Source of the DNA: Sutterella sp. AM11-39
GTDB taxonomy: Bacteria; Pseudomonadota; Gammaproteobacteria; Burkholderiales; Burkholderiaceae_F
DNA: 64,000 nucleotides
NCBI RefSeq assembly: GCF_003472385.1
Contig: NZ_QRLV01000001.1
Coordinates: forward strand, 326,976 to 390,975
Direction: 5' to 3'
This document shows positions 37,787 through 45,950 of this stretch, piece after piece; within the stretch, counting starts at the first letter, position 1, and each line of letters opens with the position of its first letter. The notes under the pieces are model-generated. The model saw only the letters and a list, made by a program, of their open reading frames with translations, did not search any database and had not been told where the DNA came from. Made by a program: the position numbers and the translations under genes.

Positions 37787-38167
37787 ATGGCCCTCACAAC
37801 GACAAAACAACGACGAGCCATCGGGGAGCGACTCGCCCAGGAGCGCCGCAGACTCAACTACACCGAGTTGCAGATTGCCCAGCTTCTCGGGGTCCAGCTG
37901 GAGGTGTACCTTCAGTACGAATCCGGAGAAGATGATCCCGGAATCTTCAGCATGCAGCGTCTCTACTCCATCGGCTTTGACGTCATGTTCATCATCACCG
38001 GTGATCGCTATCGTCCGGTGCAGGAAGAAAGCGAGCTTTTGAACCGCTTCCGCGAGTTATCGCTGCGCGGCAAAACGTCCGTTTTCATGACGCTTGATGC
38101 ACTTGAGAGATTGGCACCGAATCTCAAAGAGAACATCAAAAAGAAAATCCGCGACACGTTGCGCTGA
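37787..38167 (+). CDS. XRE-family helix-turn-helix transcriptional regulator
   Basis: 126-residue predicted DNA-binding protein. An HTH_XRE domain spans about 8-65 (RAIGERLAQERRRLNYTELQIAQLLGV shown in part: RLAQERRRLNYTELQIAQLL), followed by YLQYESGEDDPG and a helical C-terminal part that may dimerise. It resembles small XRE regulators common in Sutterellaceae-like genomes; no target is known. It converges with the four-gene minus-strand membrane cluster and shares a terminator with it. Confidence 0.82.
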   Translation: MALTTTKQRRAIGERLAQERRRLNYTELQIAQLLGVQLEVYLQYESGEDDPGIFSMQRLYSIGFDVMFIITGDRYRPVQEESELLNRFRELSLRGKTSVFMTLDALERLAPNLKENIKKKIRDTLR

Positions 38168-38190
38168 ACCGCAGCCGACCACCAAAGCAA

Positions 38191-38240
38191 AACCGCCGAA
38201 AAATGGGAAAGTCATCTTCCGTTGTCCGGCGGTTTTATTT
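38191..38240. terminator. Bidirectional terminator, XRE gene/membrane cluster
   Basis: AACCGCCG (38191-38198) pairs with CGGCGGTT (38227-38234), followed by TTATTTTTTG on the plus side and preceded by an A-rich tract for the minus side. It ends the XRE transcript and probably the four-gene cluster running the other way. Confidence 0.6.
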
Positions 38241-38259
38241 TTTGTTCAAATTGATTGGA

Positions 38260-38634
38260 TCAGTCCTGCTTGGGTTTCGATGGCGTCGGTGCTTTCTCCT
38301 GCGGTGCAGCTTGCTGCGGCATTTCATCTCCGGACTTATCCGACTCAGCCTGCGGAGCAGACGCCGCAGCCTGAGCAGCCGCCTGAAAAGTCGCGAGGAT
38401 TTCCTTGAAACTTTCGAGCCAATCGTGCGCACGCTTGAGCCATTCGTCCGGCTTGTCAGCGAGAACCTTCAGCGCGGCACGCACACCAGCCGGATTGATG
38501 ATGTAGAGGATCGCGGCCAAGCAGATAAAGACACCCGCGGCAATCAGAAGCGCCGCCACAGAAACGGCAGCCAGCGCCACAAGCCCAAGCGCCATGGCAA
38601 AAACGGCAAATTTCTCTACCCAAGAACGCGACAT
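38260..38634 (-). CDS. Small membrane protein of fez-like cluster
   Basis: 124-residue protein of unknown function. The first 50 residues hold one long or two tightly spaced membrane segments (FAVFAMALGLVALAAVSVAA, then LLIAAGVFICLAAILYIINP); an amphipathic helical stretch follows (KVLADKPDEWLKRAHDWLES), and the last 40 residues are Ala/Gln/Pro/Lys-rich and probably disordered. AAGGAAGG precedes the ATG at 38634. It is the last gene of the cluster, 14 bases after the HMA-like gene. Role is inferred only from the neighbours. Confidence 0.72.
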   Translation of the reverse strand: MSRSWVEKFAVFAMALGLVALAAVSVAALLIAAGVFICLAAILYIINPAGVRAALKVLADKPDEWLKRAHDWLESFKEILATFQAAAQAAASAPQAESDKSGDEMPQQAAPQEKAPTPSKPKQD

Positions 38635-38648
38635 GACCTTCCTTTTGT

Positions 38649-39212
38649 TCAGAGAACACGGCGATGCTGCCACAAGTGCAACAAGACGAAGGCGGCAAAA
38701 CCCCAGCCCAAATAACCGTGCCCTGTCTTATTGAAAGCCAAAGACGCCACGGACGCGGAGCCCAGTCCCAGCATGATGCGGTTTTGCGCCATGCGTCGGG
38801 CGCGCTTGGTGTTTTTCACGTCCGGCACGATCACCTTGGCAACGCTGTCCAACGCCGTCTGACCAATTTTTTTGGCGGGCTCCAGCGCCTCCTTCGCACA
38901 AGTCGTTAAAGAACAACCTTCGGACTGAGGCGCGTGCGTGCCTTCCTCGAGAGCGGAGTCATCACCCGCTTCGACCATTTCGAGCCACCCTTGCAGATGG
39001 TCCTTCATGGTTTCCACGTCAAGCCGCAGCGGATCCCAAAGCAGCAATGCGCTGCCCACGGACGGATTAAAGCTCACCGATGTTACACCGTCGACGGCCA
39101 TAACCATCGCCTCGATCGCCTGACGCTCCTCACCGTCGAGTCCGACTAAAGCCGGGTGACGGACGCGCATGCGGCCATTTGCGAAACTTCTGACATACGT
39201 TTCCAATTGCAT
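38649..39212 (-). CDS. HMA-like domain membrane protein (possible FezC/FezA-type)
   Basis: 187-residue protein with an N-terminal ferredoxin-like HMA-type fold (about 1-75) that lacks the CXXC metal site but carries an Arg-rich motif ANGRMRVRHP (11-20). A linker with two Cys (GCSLTTC) follows, then a C-terminal hydrophobic region (about 145-180; IMLGLGSASVASLAFN and YLGWGFAAFVLLHLWQ). The same kind of RxR-bearing, CXXC-less domain begins the neighbouring ATPase. This pattern is what I recall for proteins of ferrosome (fez) clusters, but the name is an inference. It starts 12 bases after the ATPase stop. Confidence 0.7.
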   Translation of the reverse strand: MQLETYVRSFANGRMRVRHPALVGLDGEERQAIEAMVMAVDGVTSVSFNPSVGSALLLWDPLRLDVETMKDHLQGWLEMVEAGDDSALEEGTHAPQSEGCSLTTCAKEALEPAKKIGQTALDSVAKVIVPDVKNTKRARRMAQNRIMLGLGSASVASLAFNKTGHGYLGWGFAAFVLLHLWQHRRVL

Positions 39213-39224
39213 TGTCTTTGCCTT

Positions 39225-41561
39225 TCAGAGTCGGGAGGTTTCGTCCAACAACCCTGCCAAATGCTCGGTGTGTGGCTGCTGCAGGAGCACCTCTCGCACC
39301 TTTTCGATCACATCATGCCATTCGATACGGCCATTGTCAGCCGGACGCATGGCGTTCAAGCACACGCCGATCGTCGTGAGATTGTGCAGCACCGCTCCCA
39401 TGGCGGGCTGCAACAAACCCGTGACGCCTCCCGCCATAAAGGCGGAATTTAGCCCCACCGAAGTCACGAAGTTTGTTTTTACGCGTTTCATCACGGCTCG
39501 CCCCAGGTCAATGGCGCGGGGCAGATCCTCTAGCGTGTTGCGGGTGAGCACCACATCGGCCACCTCCTGCGCAATAGCACTGCCTTCACGAAGCGTTGCG
39601 CCGACATCTGCCGCAGAAAGCGCAGGACTGTCGTTAATGCCGTCACCCACCATCAAAACCTTGCACCCTTCTGCCTTGAGCCTCTGCACATAGCCCGCCT
39701 TATCGGTCGGCAGGACTTGCGCGCGGTATTCGTCCACGCCAATCTGGGCAGCCACAACGGCGGCCGTGCGTTCATCGTCGCCCGTAAGCATCACGACACG
39801 CTTGATGCCTCGCTTCTTAAGTTCGGCAATTACCCGCGCCGATTCTTCCCGAATCGGATCCACAATGCCGAGCAAACCAATCAGTTTTCCCGCGCAAGCA
39901 ATGTAGAGAATCGATTTACCCTCGCGAGCAAGCCGTTCCACATGCGCTCTGGCCGTTGAACAGTCCACACCTTCATCGTCTTCAACAAAATGCCGAGACC
40001 CGATGATGACTTTGGCCGAATCCACGCTTGAGCATATGCCGTGTGCCACAACATAGTTCACTTGTGCATCGTGTTTTTCGATGAAGTGGTCCAAATCGCG
40101 GTCAACAGCGGCCTGCACCACAGCTCGGGAAACAGGGTGCGGGAAGTGTTCTTCCAAACAGGCCGCCAAACTCAGCAGTTCATCTTCATCACGCGCCGCA
40201 TCCAACGTCACAACGTCGGAAAGCTTCGGAGAAGCTGCCGTGAGCGTACCCGTTTTGTCAAACACTACCGTATCAACTTCTGCCAACGCTTCCAGATAGC
40301 GACCGCCCTTGATGAGGGTGCCGTTTTTCGTTCCCGTTTTCATACCGGCAAGAATGGCCAGCGGCGTTGCCAACCGCAATGCACAGGAATAGTCCACCAT
40401 GAGCACGCCGGCAGTACGCGTCAGGTTGCGGGTCAAAAGAAACACAAGACCGGCGAGCGCAAAGTTATACGGAACGATGGCATCGGCCAGGCGTTCGGCC
40501 TTACCCTGGATGCCCGCCTTGCTCTTCTCGCTGGTTTCGATAAATTCGATAATTTTGGACAAACGTGTTTCACCGGCCAATTTGGTTGGCCGAATATCAA
40601 TCTCTCCGTCTTCAACTACCGTACCGGCATAAACCTGTCCGCCGTGCGTACGGTGAACCGGCAACGGTTCACCGGTCATCGTCGCCTGATTAACGTCGGC
40701 TTCGCCTCCCACAACCGTCCCGTCAACGGGAATCGTACTGCCGGCACGCACCACGATTACGTCGCTTTCGGACACTTCCACAAGAGGCACTTCGACAATA
40801 GTTTCACCTTTGCGCACCCAGACCCGATCAACCTTAAGAGCCAATTGGTCGGCCAAACTCTCAAGCGACTTCTTGCGAGTGTAGTTTTCAAGCATTTCGC
40901 CCAAGCCCAGCAACAGAGCCACCAGGCCGGCAGTCTTGAAATCTCGTCTCAGCAGAGAAATGCCGATGGCAGCAGCGTCAAGCACCTCCACCGTCAATTT
41001 TCCGCGTCGCAACTGCTTGGCCCCTTCGATTAGGAAGGGAATCGCGCCGAGTACCGCATTCAGTGCGTTAATAACCAACGGCATAAAGGGGCGCACCACC
41101 ACCCAACGAACCAGCGGAGAAAAATCAAGCTCTCCCGACTGCGGCTCTCTGACAACCTGGCTGAGTCGCTGCAACGGACGCGATAAAACACGAAGCAGCG
41201 GCATCGATCGCATAGCTCGTACCACGGTCGCCAAAGCAGGAGCCCCGGTTGTGGGCACCGACTCCTTGTCTTGCGTTTCGGCTTTCGCCTTTTGCAGAGC
41301 CTCTACGTGAGCCTTGCGCGCATCGCGCATCATCGGCGGCACCGCCGCAAGTCCCTTCAGGTACTCCGCCACCGGCACCAAGCCACACGCATCATCGTAA
41401 AAAACAATCACCGAGCCCGTGCGCGGATTGACCTTCACGCCGGAAACGCCGGCGATCACCGACACATCGTCGGCAATCAATTCGGCACTTGCCGTCGTCA
41501 TCGTGCCGGTCGTGATCCACCGCTGACGGTTACCGACTTCATGAACTAATTTAAAAAACAT
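39225..41561 (-). CDS. P1B-type metal ATPase lacking CPC (FezB-like candidate)
   Basis: 778-residue P-type ATPase. An HMA-like N-terminal domain (about 1-70) has an RxR motif (GNRQRW, 10-15) but no CXXC. The catalytic core is intact: TGEP (296-299), DKTGT with Asp435, HPVS, TGDD and GDGINDSPAL. The transmembrane metal motif is SCALRLATP (392-400) instead of the CPC, SPC or TPC of usual P1B types, so a copper or zinc label would be unsafe. Its neighbours point to the P1B-6/FezB group that loads iron into ferrosomes. AAGGA lies directly against the ATG, an unusually tight spacing. ATPase function is sure; the substrate is not. Confidence 0.85.
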   Translation of the reverse strand: MFFKLVHEVGNRQRWITTGTMTTASAELIADDVSVIAGVSGVKVNPRTGSVIVFYDDACGLVPVAEYLKGLAAVPPMMRDARKAHVEALQKAKAETQDKESVPTTGAPALATVVRAMRSMPLLRVLSRPLQRLSQVVREPQSGELDFSPLVRWVVVRPFMPLVINALNAVLGAIPFLIEGAKQLRRGKLTVEVLDAAAIGISLLRRDFKTAGLVALLLGLGEMLENYTRKKSLESLADQLALKVDRVWVRKGETIVEVPLVEVSESDVIVVRAGSTIPVDGTVVGGEADVNQATMTGEPLPVHRTHGGQVYAGTVVEDGEIDIRPTKLAGETRLSKIIEFIETSEKSKAGIQGKAERLADAIVPYNFALAGLVFLLTRNLTRTAGVLMVDYSCALRLATPLAILAGMKTGTKNGTLIKGGRYLEALAEVDTVVFDKTGTLTAASPKLSDVVTLDAARDEDELLSLAACLEEHFPHPVSRAVVQAAVDRDLDHFIEKHDAQVNYVVAHGICSSVDSAKVIIGSRHFVEDDEGVDCSTARAHVERLAREGKSILYIACAGKLIGLLGIVDPIREESARVIAELKKRGIKRVVMLTGDDERTAAVVAAQIGVDEYRAQVLPTDKAGYVQRLKAEGCKVLMVGDGINDSPALSAADVGATLREGSAIAQEVADVVLTRNTLEDLPRAIDLGRAVMKRVKTNFVTSVGLNSAFMAGGVTGLLQPAMGAVLHNLTTIGVCLNAMRPADNGRIEWHDVIEKVREVLLQQPHTEHLAGLLDETSRL

Positions 41562-41606
41562 TCCTTATGCGTCCGAAAAGATGGACGAAACCGCTCGCGG
41601 TACGAA

Positions 41607-41906
41607 TCAGGCCGGGGTCTTTTCAACGGCGGAATCTTGAACGGCCTGGGCCGTTTCCTGAGCTTCCTGGGCCGCCTTCTTTTCCTGATTCTTAAGTTGA
41701 GCTTCGGCTACGACATCTTCAATATCTTCCTTTACGCCTTCGGCAACGGACATCAGCTTGTCGCGCAGAGCGATGCCGCCCGCCACGAGATCAGTTGCCA
41801 GCGGTTTGACACCCTGCACGCGACCGCGGGAAATCGCCATCGCACCGAGAGCGCCGAGGGCAACGCCACCGAGGAAAATCAGGCCGTACTTGGTGTAGTT
41901 GTTCAT
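41607..41906 (-). CDS. Small glycine-rich membrane-anchored protein (first gene of fez-like cluster)
   Basis: 99-residue protein with one N-terminal membrane segment rich in Gly and Ala (YGLIFLGGVALGALGAMAIS, about 7-26) and then a long charged amphipathic helix (LRDKLMSVAEGVKEDIEDVV) with a Gln/Glu/Ala-rich tail. The Gly-zipper-like anchor suggests close helix packing or membrane curvature, which would suit a vesicle-forming system, but that is speculation. GAAAGGAAG precedes the ATG. It leads the minus-strand cluster, 45 bases ahead of the ATPase. Confidence 0.75.
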   Translation of the reverse strand: MNNYTKYGLIFLGGVALGALGAMAISRGRVQGVKPLATDLVAGGIALRDKLMSVAEGVKEDIEDVVAEAQLKNQEKKAAQEAQETAQAVQDSAVEKTPA

Positions 41907-42232
41907 TTTTATCTTCCTTTCTCAAGAGTCACAGTCGTGAAACGCGCGTGTTCTACAGTTATGAATCACGCGCGCACCTCGGGGCAATTTTTTCATGATC
42001 GTTTTTCAGAGTGCATGGCTCATTTTTTGTATTTTCGGCGATTTTCTTTGACTTAATCCAAAGAAACCTCACTTTCCAAGGTGAGTCGTTCAGTCCCGCG
42101 CTTGTGAGAAGAAGGCGAACGAATGGCTGCATACTTGCACCTCAAAAACAACAGTTTCTCAAAGTGGATACGATGTAACGCACAGGGCTTTGTCAAATGT
42201 GGCAAACTGACAGTCTGTTGAGCTCTCAAACT
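41907..42232. promoter_or_regulatory. Divergent control region, fez-like cluster/asmA-like gene
   Basis: 326 bases with no gene. It holds a perfect inverted repeat CGCGCGTG (41943-41950)/CACGCGCG (41967-41974) only 37 bases from the cluster start, and a TTGAC-TTAA-TCCAA sequence (42048-42061), an imperfect CRP/FNR-type site. No clear Fur box was seen. Confidence 0.45.
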
Positions 42233-44716
42233 ATGTTCCTTTCTTCTGTGCCTCGTATTGCGCGTCTCGTGCTCGCGCTTGTCGTTTTGATCTTTGTGTT
42301 GGCGGTTGCGGCCGTCGGCACTCTCTTTTATGTGCTCGACGGAAAGGCGGTCAAAGAGACGATTGACACCTACGCCAAAGAAGCTTTGAACGCATCCGTC
42401 GAATACGGCGGCCCCATTGAGCTCAAGCACCTCACCTCGCTGCACGTACAAATTCCGTCGCTACGCTTCGTTGATATCGAAAGCGGTGAAGCGATCGGCT
42501 CAATTGCTGGCGCTCAGGCCGAAGTTGCTCTCTGGTCGTCGCTTCTCGGCGCCGTCAACGTCAAAACCATCGCCATCGATGGTGCGCAGTTTTCGCTGTC
42601 CGTGCCTCGCGCCAGCGGCGACGCGCTTTTTGAAGAGGCGTTCGGTTCCGTACGCTTTCCGGAAAACCTCCGTGTTTCCAACTTCCGGCTGAACAATGCG
42701 CAGATTGCGCTCACGACGGGCTCGGCCGAGTCGGCCCGTCAATGGAAAATTTCTGCGCTCACGCTGTCCTCAGGACGCTTCTCGCCCGAAATGAATACGC
42801 CGTTTGAGATGTCGGCGCATTTTGAAGCCGTCGGAAACGACGGACAGCCCCAGACGCCAGCCGTTGAAAGTTCCGTGCCGACAACGCCGGCCGCTGAACC
42901 TGCCCCGGCAAACCCCGTCGAAGAAAGCACCCTGACTCCCCCGACCGAACCGGCAGCTTCCCCTCAAAGTGAAGTGCCGCAGGACTTCGTTGCCGAGCCC
43001 GCACCCGCTGATCAGGCGCCTGCAGCGGCGACCGTCCCCGAGACTGAAGCCTCGGCAGGCGAACCGACAACACCTGCTGAACCCACTGATGAGCCCCCTG
43101 CTGAAACAACGTCCCCGGCCGCAGAAACATCCCCCGAGCCTCAGGATACCTCTTCCGAACAACAGCCCGCTCCGGCCACTGAGGAACCCGCCTCCGAGTC
43201 CGCCACAACGGCTTGGAACATCCGCCTCATCAAGGACGCTCACGCTCAGGAAACGCTTGCCGAGACCGGACAAATCTTCGTAAGTTTCGACCCCTCGACG
43301 CTTGCCGGTGACTTGTCTGCCAAAGGCATCCTGACCATCTCCGTGACTGATCGTTACGTGATGGTCGAAGACGTAAGCTTTGCGGGCGAACTCAGCAACA
43401 AGGGTTCGGCCTGGACCACGGTAGCCAAGGCCGACCGCGTGCGCTTCAAGGGTAGTGAAGTCTCCGGCAGCAACCTCTCGGCTTCACTTTCCAAGCCCGA
43501 CGATACGACCGGCGATATTCATCTCGGTGCAGTGGATTTCCGCGTGCGTCCCGGCATCATCGAAAGTCCCGAAATGCGCTTCTCGCGCACCGAAGAGCGC
43601 GGCAGCCGTGTCAATACATTTGAAGTAGCAAGCTCCGTGCGCGCAGACTTTGTGAAAAAGACCGCCGATCTTGACAACCTCATCGCTCGCGTGAGCATCA
43701 CGGGAGACGCGGCTCTGCCAACGGACTTCAACGCTTCCGTTTCAGGCTTCATCAAAGCCGACTGGAACGAGAACACCGCCCAGGTAGGCTTGTCGGGCGA
43801 CTTTGCGGGCGCCCCCATCTCCTTTAACGGAACTGTTCGCCGAACCGCCGGCGTACCCGAGCTCGAAGGCGAACTGATGATCGGAGAAATCAACCGCGAC
43901 ACTCTTCCCGGCGAAGAAATGCTCGCGTGGATGCGTCACTTCGACTTCTCCGGCGCTGTTCGTGTCGGCCGCATTGCCGTAGCCGGCATTACTGGCACAC
44001 AGTTAAGCGGCACTCTCTCCGTCAAGAACGGAAGGGCCGTTGTCGATTCCCTCGTCGTCAATACCGCCGAGGGACGCCTGTTTGGCACGTTCGAGCTCGC
44101 CGAAGACACCTCATGGCTTTTTAACGGCCGCATCGATGGCATCGCGCTCGACAAGTTCATTGCTCCGGTAGCAGGTGCCTCTCCCGTAGCTGGTGTAGCC
44201 AACGGCGATTTGACGATTTCCGGCAAGGGCTTTGCGGCGGAAAATCTAGCCGGTACCTCCAAACTGCGCGTGCTGCGTCCCTCTTATCTCGGTCTGGACG
44301 CTGCCGCCGTTCGCAACCATCTGGTAACGAACGCCGAAACTGCGCTCATCACGCGTCAGGGCGCGCGCACCGATCTCGATGAAGCCACGCTGTCACTCAC
44401 GCTCAACGGCAACGCTCTGTCGTTGAAAGACATTGTGGCGCGATCGGTATACATCCGCGCTCGCGCCGATGCGCAGCTCGATCTGGCAACCGGCACGCTT
44501 GACGGCAACAGCAGCATCAACTTTGCGCCGCAACAGGGCATTCCGTCGATTCACCTGACGGCGGTCTTCAACGGCAAGAGCGCCGCTCCGGCATGGAGCT
44601 TCGATTGGCAGAAGTCTTCCGAAGCCTTGCGCCGCGCTCAGGGTAAGCCGATCGTTCCCTCGAAGAAGGAAGAAAAGAGCATCTGGCAAAGTGTCAAGGA
44701 ATTCTTCAGTTTCTAG
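42233..44716 (+). CDS. AsmA-family envelope protein with Pro/Glu/Thr-rich insert
   Basis: 827-residue protein with one N-terminal membrane helix (about 8-32; LVLALVVLIFVLAVAAVGTLFY in part) and AsmA-type repeats: an N-terminal part (about 35-205) and a C-terminal AsmA domain (about 540-780; ALDKFIAPVAGASPVAGVANG, GTLDGNSSINFAPQQG). AsmA-like proteins carry phospholipid across the periplasm or affect outer-membrane assembly. A disordered Pro/Glu/Thr/Ala-rich insert of about 115 residues (about 205-320) splits the N-terminal domain, which is unusual. The start could also be ATG at 42197. It ends at a strong terminator. Confidence 0.85.
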   Translation: MFLSSVPRIARLVLALVVLIFVLAVAAVGTLFYVLDGKAVKETIDTYAKEALNASVEYGGPIELKHLTSLHVQIPSLRFVDIESGEAIGSIAGAQAEVALWSSLLGAVNVKTIAIDGAQFSLSVPRASGDALFEEAFGSVRFPENLRVSNFRLNNAQIALTTGSAESARQWKISALTLSSGRFSPEMNTPFEMSAHFEAVGNDGQPQTPAVESSVPTTPAAEPAPANPVEESTLTPPTEPAASPQSEVPQDFVAEPAPADQAPAAATVPETEASAGEPTTPAEPTDEPPAETTSPAAETSPEPQDTSSEQQPAPATEEPASESATTAWNIRLIKDAHAQETLAETGQIFVSFDPSTLAGDLSAKGILTISVTDRYVMVEDVSFAGELSNKGSAWTTVAKADRVRFKGSEVSGSNLSASLSKPDDTTGDIHLGAVDFRVRPGIIESPEMRFSRTEERGSRVNTFEVASSVRADFVKKTADLDNLIARVSITGDAALPTDFNASVSGFIKADWNENTAQVGLSGDFAGAPISFNGTVRRTAGVPELEGELMIGEINRDTLPGEEMLAWMRHFDFSGAVRVGRIAVAGITGTQLSGTLSVKNGRAVVDSLVVNTAEGRLFGTFELAEDTSWLFNGRIDGIALDKFIAPVAGASPVAGVANGDLTISGKGFAAENLAGTSKLRVLRPSYLGLDAAAVRNHLVTNAETALITRQGARTDLDEATLSLTLNGNALSLKDIVARSVYIRARADAQLDLATGTLDGNSSINFAPQQGIPSIHLTAVFNGKSAAPAWSFDWQKSSEALRRAQGKPIVPSKKEEKSIWQSVKEFFSF

Positions 44717-44741
44717 CCGATACTCTTTGAACTCGAGAAAC

Positions 44742-44785
44742 AACAACCCCCGCTTTTCTCTCGTAGAAAGCGGGGGTTGTTTTGG
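44742..44785. terminator. Strong bidirectional terminator, asmA-like/mcc cluster end
   Basis: AACAACCCCCGCTTT (44742-44756) and AAAGCGGGGGTTGTT (44767-44781) are perfect complements, with T-rich tails usable in both directions. It closes the 13-kb minus-strand mcc/nos/ccm cluster and the plus-strand asmA-like gene. Confidence 0.85.
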
Positions 44786-44802
44786 GCTGAAAGTAAACCG
44801 GC

Positions 44803-45429
44803 TTAGTAGTCGCGACCGGCGTACTTGTCAGCAAGCTTATTGAGATAATCGATCACTTCAGGGCCCGTCCAGTCCACGAAGCCTCGAACGAAGCCAATCA
44901 AATTGCCCTGACCGTCAAGCATGAAGAAGCTCGGCACCACATCGAGCGGCACATCGTCGCCGATCACCTGCTTGGCGTCGATCAGCGTTTCGAAATCTTC
45001 TCCCAATCCATGCTTCTTCATGAACTTCTGCACATTCTTAACCTTGTCATCGACCGACACGGACAGAATGTGGATGCGGCTCTTGGGATCGTGATTGAAC
45101 TTCTTCTGTAGCTCGTGCATGGCCGGCATCGTACGGATGCACGGTTCGCACCAGCTCGCCCAGATGTCAATCAACACCAGTTTGCCCTTGAAGGAATCCA
45201 ACGCCACCTGCTTTCCCTTCAGATCCGGCAAAACAGCCTTGGAAAAGCCGCGCGTATGTCGCATTTCCAGGAAGTCGCGCAACTGACCGGGTTTGCCGGC
45301 AATCGGCTCACCGTTTTCGACGATCTTCGTCTGGAAGGCAGGTATATGATCCGTGACCGGCGCCTCAGCCGCCACAGCCGACACAGATAGGCTCGTAGCC
45401 AGAGCCAAGCTAAGCAGAAGACGTTTCAA
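44803..45429 (-). CDS. TlpA/ResA/CcmG-like periplasmic thioredoxin
   Basis: 208-residue secreted thiol-disulfide protein: signal peptide (1-20, ending SAVA), then a thioredoxin fold with active site WASWCEPC (Cys94 and Cys97) and the cis-Pro loop DVVPSFF. As the last gene after ccmF and ccmH, it probably reduces apocytochrome cysteines for heme attachment to MccA, like CcmG/ResA, or reduces copper-site cysteines. An extra segment of about 50 residues precedes the fold, longer than in standard CcmG. No membrane anchor remains after the signal. Confidence 0.88.
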   Translation of the reverse strand: MKRLLLSLALATSLSVSAVAAEAPVTDHIPAFQTKIVENGEPIAGKPGQLRDFLEMRHTRGFSKAVLPDLKGKQVALDSFKGKLVLIDIWASWCEPCIRTMPAMHELQKKFNHDPKSRIHILSVSVDDKVKNVQKFMKKHGLGEDFETLIDAKQVIGDDVPLDVVPSFFMLDGQGNLIGFVRGFVDWTGPEVIDYLNKLADKYAGRDY

Positions 45430-45464
45430 TTGATACTCCTGAGAAATAACAAGTCAAAAATACA

Positions 45465-45950
45465 TTACGAACGTACAGCCGGCTTTTTCTTACGCCGCAT
45501 GCTACGCCAGAAGACGAACGCTCCGACGACAACGGCAATCCAGGGAGCGGCCCACAGAAGAAAAGTCGTTGCGTTGAAATCCGGCTGATAACGAACGGCC
45601 TCGCCGTAGCGCTCAGCCATGTAATCGAGAATTTCGCCGCGTGTGGCGCCTTCCCGAAGTTTTTGATAAATGAGAGCCTTCAGTTCGCCGGAAAGCGCAG
45701 TTTCGGACTCAAAAAGCGTGTTGTTGGCCGAGCTCGGATCACGCAAAAGTTTGGAAACTGCAATGGCTTCGTCGTAGAGCTCGCGGCCTGTCAAGCCCTG
45801 TTTAGTCTGCTCGACTTTTTGTTCCGCGGCCTGCGCCTGGGGCACGATGCAGAACCCCGCCGACTGCGTCCCCTGAGTCGTCGTTAGAGTGGCCACGGAT
45901 GCGACGGCAACGCAGCCTAACGCCACGAGTGTTCGTTTAAGCCAAAGCAT
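45465..45950 (-). CDS. CcmH/CycL-like heme lyase subunit lacking CXXC
   Basis: 161-residue protein with an N-terminal signal/anchor, a three-helix CcmH domain (about 50-122) and a C-terminal membrane helix (about 128-150; LLWAAPWIAVVVGAFVFW). The frame GLTGRELYDEAIAVSKLLR and EILDYMAERYGEAVRYQP fits CcmH well. But where CcmH proteins carry LRCXXCQN, this one reads LLRDPSSANNTLFES (68-82): both redox cysteines are absent. Its start overlaps the ccmF end by 14 bases. It is probably a specialised partner of the adjacent CcmF for MccA. Confidence 0.8.
   Translation of the reverse strand: MLWLKRTLVALGCVAVASVATLTTTQGTQSAGFCIVPQAQAAEQKVEQTKQGLTGRELYDEAIAVSKLLRDPSSANNTLFESETALSGELKALIYQKLREGATRGEILDYMAERYGEAVRYQPDFNATTFLLWAAPWIAVVVGAFVFWRSMRRKKKPAVRS

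Noticed and set aside
39225..41561. Copper- or zinc-exporting CPx ATPase
   Set aside because: The transmembrane motif is SCA, not CPC, CPH or SPC, and the N-terminal domain has no CXXC.
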